Positions 31,317-34,933 of a stretch of DNA of 34,933 nt are shown one piece after another. Made by a program: the position numbers and the translations under genes. Origin of the DNA: Compostibacillus humi (GTDB lineage: Bacteria; Bacillota; Bacilli; Bacillales; Amphibacillaceae); the NCBI RefSeq assembly GCF_014637175.1, contig NZ_BMEV01000034.1, positions 1-34,933 of the forward strand, given 5' to 3'. Position 1 is the stretch's first letter. Each line of letters opens with the position of its first letter. A model generated the notes under the pieces. It did no database searches. It worked only from the letters and a program-made list of their open reading frames with translations, and was not told the DNA's origin.

Positions 31317-32474
31317 TTATTCTTCAATAAATGTTAAATCAGTAATCCACTGGGACATGTGGGTTTTTATTTCGTCGTAATGGTTTTGGGCATCCGGCAA
31401 GTCATTATCCGTCAGCTGGAACATTGGCACGACCTGATAATCGCTCCAGCTAGGATAAAATTTGACATAGGTAGGAAGGAACTCTGGGGAATGGACTTCA
31501 ATTTGTATACTATCTCCCTCCGTAATTTTTTTAACGGAAAAAGTTAAAATACCTCCTATACGCTGATACAATTTTTGCTGGTTGGATAAAAAGTTTCCTA
31601 ACGAGTATGCGGCAAGCATGCAATTGCCTTTTTCACCCGTTACCCACTCTAAAGGCTGCAATACGTGGGGATGATGGCCAATGACAGCATGTACCCCAAG
31701 ATCGGCAGCGTACTGAACAAGATCTTTTTGCGATTCATTTGGCAGCCGTTCATATTCATTCCCAAAATGTAAACTCAGGATGATAACATCCGCTTTTTCT
31801 TTTGCCTTTTCAACTTCATTGGCAATCTGTTCCTTATCGATCAGATTGACTAAATAATCCTTCCCTTCCGGAACAGGAATTCCATTCGTTCCATACGTAT
31901 AGGATAAAAAGGCAACAGAAATACCTGCTTCCGTTTCATACACTCTGACGTTTTCCTGATCTTCCCTGTCTTTATAGGCGCCCGTATACATCATATCAAT
32001 TTTTTCCCAATGTTCGATCGCGCGCTGGATTGCTTCTTCCCCGCGGTCCAACGTATGATTATTGGCAATCGAAACGACATCTACCCCAGCGTCTTTCAGC
32101 GCATCCCCTACTTCATGAGGGCTATTAAAACTAGGATAAGTAGATAAACCGATTTCTGTACCGCCAATCATCGTTTCCTGATTGGCAATGGTAATATCCG
32201 CTTTTTCCAGGTACGGTTTCACGTGTTTAAGCATTGGAGAAAAATCAAAGGTGTACCCGACTCTCGCATCGTCATATACCGGACTATGAATGAGCATATC
32301 GCCTATGGCCGAAATCGTAATTTCCTGTTCAAACCTTTGATGGATTTTTTCCTCTAAATCAACGTGCTTCAACGACGCGTTTCTGCTCACTTTTCCTTCC
32401 TCAAGGGAGGTGCCGCAAGCTGCAAGAAACGAAAAACATAAAATGATTATAAACAATATGTTTTTTCTGCTCAT
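31317..32474 (-). CDS. CapA/PgsA-family metallophosphatase-like lipoprotein
   Basis: 385 residues. A lipoprotein signal ends LAACG; the mature domain carries the CapA pattern: GDMLIHSPVY, NQETMIGG, SPHEVGDALKDAGVDVVSIANNHTLDRG, SLHFGNEYERLPNESQK and VIGHHPHVLQPLEW, a calcineurin-like metal centre. In Bacillus the PgsA/CapA protein takes part in poly-gamma-glutamate capsule synthesis or export, but no pgsB or pgsC lies nearby, so the substrate is open. The start ATG directly follows an 8-bp RNA stem that loops out the Shine-Dalgarno sequence (32475-32503). Confidence 0.9.
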   Translation of the reverse strand: MSRKNILFIIILCFSFLAACGTSLEEGKVSRNASLKHVDLEEKIHQRFEQEITISAIGDMLIHSPVYDDARVGYTFDFSPMLKHVKPYLEKADITIANQETMIGGTEIGLSTYPSFNSPHEVGDALKDAGVDVVSIANNHTLDRGEEAIQRAIEHWEKIDMMYTGAYKDREDQENVRVYETEAGISVAFLSYTYGTNGIPVPEGKDYLVNLIDKEQIANEVEKAKEKADVIILSLHFGNEYERLPNESQKDLVQYAADLGVHAVIGHHPHVLQPLEWVTGEKGNCMLAAYSLGNFLSNQQKLYQRIGGILTFSVKKITEGDSIQIEVHSPEFLPTYVKFYPSWSDYQVVPMFQLTDNDLPDAQNHYDEIKTHMSQWITDLTFIEE

Positions 32475-32503
32475 CTATCAAACTCCTAAATTACATTTGA
32501 TAG
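32475..32503 (-). promoter_or_regulatory. Hairpin with Shine-Dalgarno in its loop, before the capA-like gene
   Basis: On the minus strand, CTATCAAA and TTTGATAG form a perfect 8-bp stem with a 13-nt loop that holds AGGAG. The stem ends at the base before the ATG. It could modulate ribosome access. Confidence 0.55.
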
Positions 32504-32693
32504 ATTTATCATACCATGGGATATACAAAAATTGACACCCTTTTTCAGCAACCGACACTTTTCATTGCTTTTTTCATAGATTTATGGCAATTTTTCCCTT
32601 TCTTAAGGATTTTGTTATACTGTAAATAGAGAACATGTAGCCATCAAAAGGAATAAGATACTACGAAGTTCATCAATGTTGGAGAGGTTTTTT

Positions 32694-32867
32694 ATGAAAC
32701 GTTACTTAAGCGGCATTTTTATTTTTCTTTCCGTTATCTTCGTCATAATAGGTTTCGTATTAGACTTTTATTGGAGCGGCATTGTCGGCTGGGGTCTGGC
32801 GGTTATCTGTTTAATATTGGCCTTGTACTTTACAAAGTATATTACCGATGAGAAAAAGGACCGTTAG
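32694..32867 (+). CDS. Small membrane protein, unknown
   Basis: 57 residues from the ATG at 32694, which follows GGAGAGG at a good distance; the frame can begin at 32676. Two hydrophobic helices (about 4-24 and 26-47) with a charged end (TKYITDEKKDR) at the C terminus. I do not recognise a family. A TATACT at 32616-32621 is a possible -10. It is convergent with typA and separated from it by a strong terminator. Confidence 0.7.
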   Translation: MKRYLSGIFIFLSVIFVIIGFVLDFYWSGIVGWGLAVICLILALYFTKYITDEKKDR

Positions 32868-32884
32868 AGAGACTTATAAAAATG

Positions 32885-32916
32885 AAAAAAGGCGTTGCGA
32901 ATGCAAACGCCTTTTT
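32885..32916. terminator. Bidirectional terminator between small gene and typA
   Basis: AAAAAGGCGTT pairs with AACGCCTTTTT, with GC/GC inside and a short loop. T runs in both directions. Confidence 0.9.
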
Positions 32917-32917
32917 C

Positions 32918-34747
32918 TCAATTCATTTTATTTCTTTTCGCTGCCTTTTCCCTCGCATTTTTATCGAGTATTTTTTTCCTTAAACGAATGGATGAAGGAG
33001 TTACTTCACAATACTCATCGTCATTTAAATACTCCAGCGCTTCTTCCAGGGACATTTTGCGGGTTTTCCGAATCGTTGCTGTCTGATCTTTCGTAGCGGA
33101 ACGAACATTTGTTAAATGTTTTTCCCTCGTAATATTTACCGTTAAATCATTTTCCCGATTATGTTCTCCGACGATCATCCCGGCGTATACTTCCGTTCCC
33201 GGTTCGACAAAAATAACCCCCCGGTCTTCCAGCTGCATAATGCCGTAGGTGCTCGCCTTTCCGTTTTCCAATGCAACGAGAACTCCTTGTCTTCTGCCGC
33301 CAACTTGCCCCTTATGCATTGGCTCGTAGGACTCAAACGTATGGTTTAATATTCCGTACCCGTGGGTTTGTGTCATAAACTCCGTCGCATAGCCAAGCAG
33401 CCCCCGGGAAGGCACTTTAAACTCCAGGCGAACTTGTCCATTGCCATAATTGATCATATCGAGCATCTCGCCCTTTCGTGCCCCCAGCGATTCCATCACT
33501 GCCCCTGTATATTCTTCCGGAACATCGATTTGTACCCGCTCCACCGGTTCGCAGAGGACACCGTCAATTTCCTTTAAAATTACCTTTGGTTTCGATAGTT
33601 GCAATTCGAACCCTTCCCGGCGCATGTTTTCCACAAGAATGGATAAATGTAATTCTCCCCGGCCGGAAACAATCCATGCATCGGGAGAGTCTGTCGGTTC
33701 TACCCGAAGACTTACATCCGTCTCCAATTGTTTCATTAACCGTTCTTCAATTTTGCGGGCGGTAATAAATTTTCCTTCTTTTCCGGCAAAAGGACTGTTA
33801 TTAACGAGAAACATCATTTGCAAAGTCGGCTCATCAATGCGCAGCCACGGCAGTGCCTCTGGATGGTCTTGCGGACAAATCGTCTCCCCGATGTTTAAGT
33901 CTTCCATGCCGGAAACAGCGACAATATCTCCGGCTTTTGCTTCCGTAATTTCGATTCTTTTTAGTCCGAGAAAACCGAACAGCTTTGTTACCCGGAATGA
34001 TTTTTCCGTGCCGTCTTTCTTAATCACTACTACTTGCTGCCCGACGTGAATCTTTCCTCTTACGACACGGCCGATTCCAATCCGTCCGACATAATCATTG
34101 TAATCGAGCAGTGTTACTTGAAACTGCAGCGGCTCATCCTGATTGTCGACTGGGGCTGGAATATGTTCCAAAATCGTATTGAGAATTGGATCCATCGATT
34201 CTTCTTGAGCTTCCGGTTCAAATCCTGACGTGCCATTTAATGCGGAAGCATAGACGACAGGGAACTCCAATTGATCATCATCCGCTCCCAAATCGATAAA
34301 TAAATCTAATACTTCATCGATGACTTCCTCCGGCCTTGCATTCGGCCGGTCAATCTTATTCAGGACGACAATCGGAGTTAATTTTTGCTCCAATGCTTTC
34401 TTTAAGACGAACCTTGTTTGCGGCATTGTTCCTTCATATGCGTCGACGACGAGTGCAACCCCATCGACCATTTTCATGATTCGTTCCACTTCGCCGCCAA
34501 AATCCGCATGTCCAGGCGTATCTAAAATATTGATTGTCGTATCCCCATATTTAACTGCTGTATTTTTTGCCAAAATTGTAATTCCGCGTTCCCGTTCAAT
34601 ATCCCCGGAATCCATTGCCCGTTCGTCTACTTGTTCATTTTCCCGAAAAGTTCCGGAGTATTTTAATAACTGGTCCACCAATGTTGTTTTTCCGTGGTCC
34701 ACGTGGGCAATAATAGCGATATTGCGAATATCTTCCCTTCGTTCCAT
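32918..34747 (-). CDS. typA: Ribosome-associated GTPase TypA/BipA
   Basis: 609 residues, normal length. A translational GTPase with G1 AHVDHGKT (13-20), switch I region DERAMDSGDIERERGITI, G3 DTPGHADFGGEVER, G4 NKIDRP and G5 near YASALNG. EF-G-like domains II, III and V follow, and the BipA-specific C-terminal domain (GEMLDMINYGNGQVRLEFKVPSRGLLGY and beyond) completes it. It binds the ribosome and helps 50S assembly and low-temperature or stress growth. GAGGAG precedes the ATG. It is a single gene with its own promoter at 34784-34812. Confidence 0.97.
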   Translation of the reverse strand: MERREDIRNIAIIAHVDHGKTTLVDQLLKYSGTFRENEQVDERAMDSGDIERERGITILAKNTAVKYGDTTINILDTPGHADFGGEVERIMKMVDGVALVVDAYEGTMPQTRFVLKKALEQKLTPIVVLNKIDRPNARPEEVIDEVLDLFIDLGADDDQLEFPVVYASALNGTSGFEPEAQEESMDPILNTILEHIPAPVDNQDEPLQFQVTLLDYNDYVGRIGIGRVVRGKIHVGQQVVVIKKDGTEKSFRVTKLFGFLGLKRIEITEAKAGDIVAVSGMEDLNIGETICPQDHPEALPWLRIDEPTLQMMFLVNNSPFAGKEGKFITARKIEERLMKQLETDVSLRVEPTDSPDAWIVSGRGELHLSILVENMRREGFELQLSKPKVILKEIDGVLCEPVERVQIDVPEEYTGAVMESLGARKGEMLDMINYGNGQVRLEFKVPSRGLLGYATEFMTQTHGYGILNHTFESYEPMHKGQVGGRRQGVLVALENGKASTYGIMQLEDRGVIFVEPGTEVYAGMIVGEHNRENDLTVNITREKHLTNVRSATKDQTATIRKTRKMSLEEALEYLNDDEYCEVTPSSIRLRKKILDKNAREKAAKRNKMN

Positions 34748-34783
34748 GATGTTACGCTCCTCTTGTTAAAATAAAAACAATGT

Positions 34784-34812
34784 ATTTTACCATATTATAA
34801 AAATCATGTAAA
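34784..34812 (-). promoter_or_regulatory. Sigma-A promoter of typA
   Basis: Minus-strand TTTACA (34807-34812), a 17-bp spacer and TAAAAT (34784-34789), about 35 bp before the start codon. Nothing else is evident between here and the right edge. Confidence 0.78.
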
Positions 34813-34933
34813 TGTCTGCTTTTTTTAAGTTTACCGATTTTCTTTGTTATACCTTCAATCCATTCGTATTTTTTAATCGAAGAAACTTGAATTTATATTT
34901 CTGTGTGGAAAAAGTTTATTTTTACCAACACAA

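Noticed and set aside
33450-34049. 199-codon plus-strand frame inside typA
   Set aside because: Shadow of the highly conserved typA coding sequence on the opposite strand; Ser/Arg-rich composition typical of antisense translation.

Overview
The window is a chromosomal segment of a Gram-positive, endospore-forming-type Bacillaceae genome, genus not resolved. Support comes from tRNA/rRNA sequence style, consensus sigma-A promoters with 16-17 bp spacers, AGGAGG-type ribosome binding sites, frequent GTG/TTG starts, and gene order. Read on the minus strand, the order cshA - ydbS - ydbT - (ydcA-type rhomboid, opposite strand) - acpS - ydcC - mazE/mazF - tex - sprL(ydcK) - tRNA Asn-Ser-Glu-(Asp)-Gln-Lys-Leu-Leu is that of the Bacillus subtilis ydb/ydc/trnS region as I remember it. 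Several genes expected from that model are absent: alr between ydcC and mazE, the whole rsb-sigB operon between mazF and tex, and murF/ddl upstream of cshA. katA, a bifunctional NAD(P)HX repair gene, an EamA exporter, a DegV gene and a NERD-domain module lie in the locus instead.

Layout. 1-1750: 5' end of a 16S gene and twelve tRNA genes, all minus strand, with three good promoters. Two chimeric cassettes are embedded here: a copy of the first 27-28 bp of the neighbouring tRNA (Lys or Asn) fused to the same 79-bp sequence. 1954-6987: sprL, a katA gene with PerR-like boxes (plus strand), tex and mazF. 6988-10644: mazE, a ydcC-type lipoprotein, NAD(P)HX epimerase/dehydratase and acpS. 10766-13452: rhomboid protease and the PH-domain pair YdbT/YdbS. 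13453-14958: a phased array of about 15 TGGAAGATT motifs every 20-21 bp, a closing hairpin, and a NERD plus zinc-ribbon plus possible HTH protein. 15026-19891: cshA, eamA, degV, an esterase and a YppG-like gene. 20087-25197: a phosphonate-type ABC transporter (phnD, phnC, phnE, phnE) with a 5'-nucleotidase family enzyme. 25239-28805: PepSY protein, OmpR-type two-component system and GNAT acetyltransferase. 28912-30066: thioredoxin-like protein and DUF368/PopT. 30244-31274: PadR regulator with its membrane partner and an obvious operator dyad. 31317-34747: CapA-like lipoprotein, a small membrane protein, and typA.

Most of the window is housekeeping. The two signals ordinary annotation does not explain are the phased TGGAAGATT array beside the NERD gene, which is the best candidate for an undescribed system, and the paired tRNA-half/79-bp cassettes. 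An unoccupied ICEBs1-type attachment sequence in tRNA-Leu(GAG) is a third point of interest. Functions come from reading motifs and remembered family knowledge; no database search was possible.
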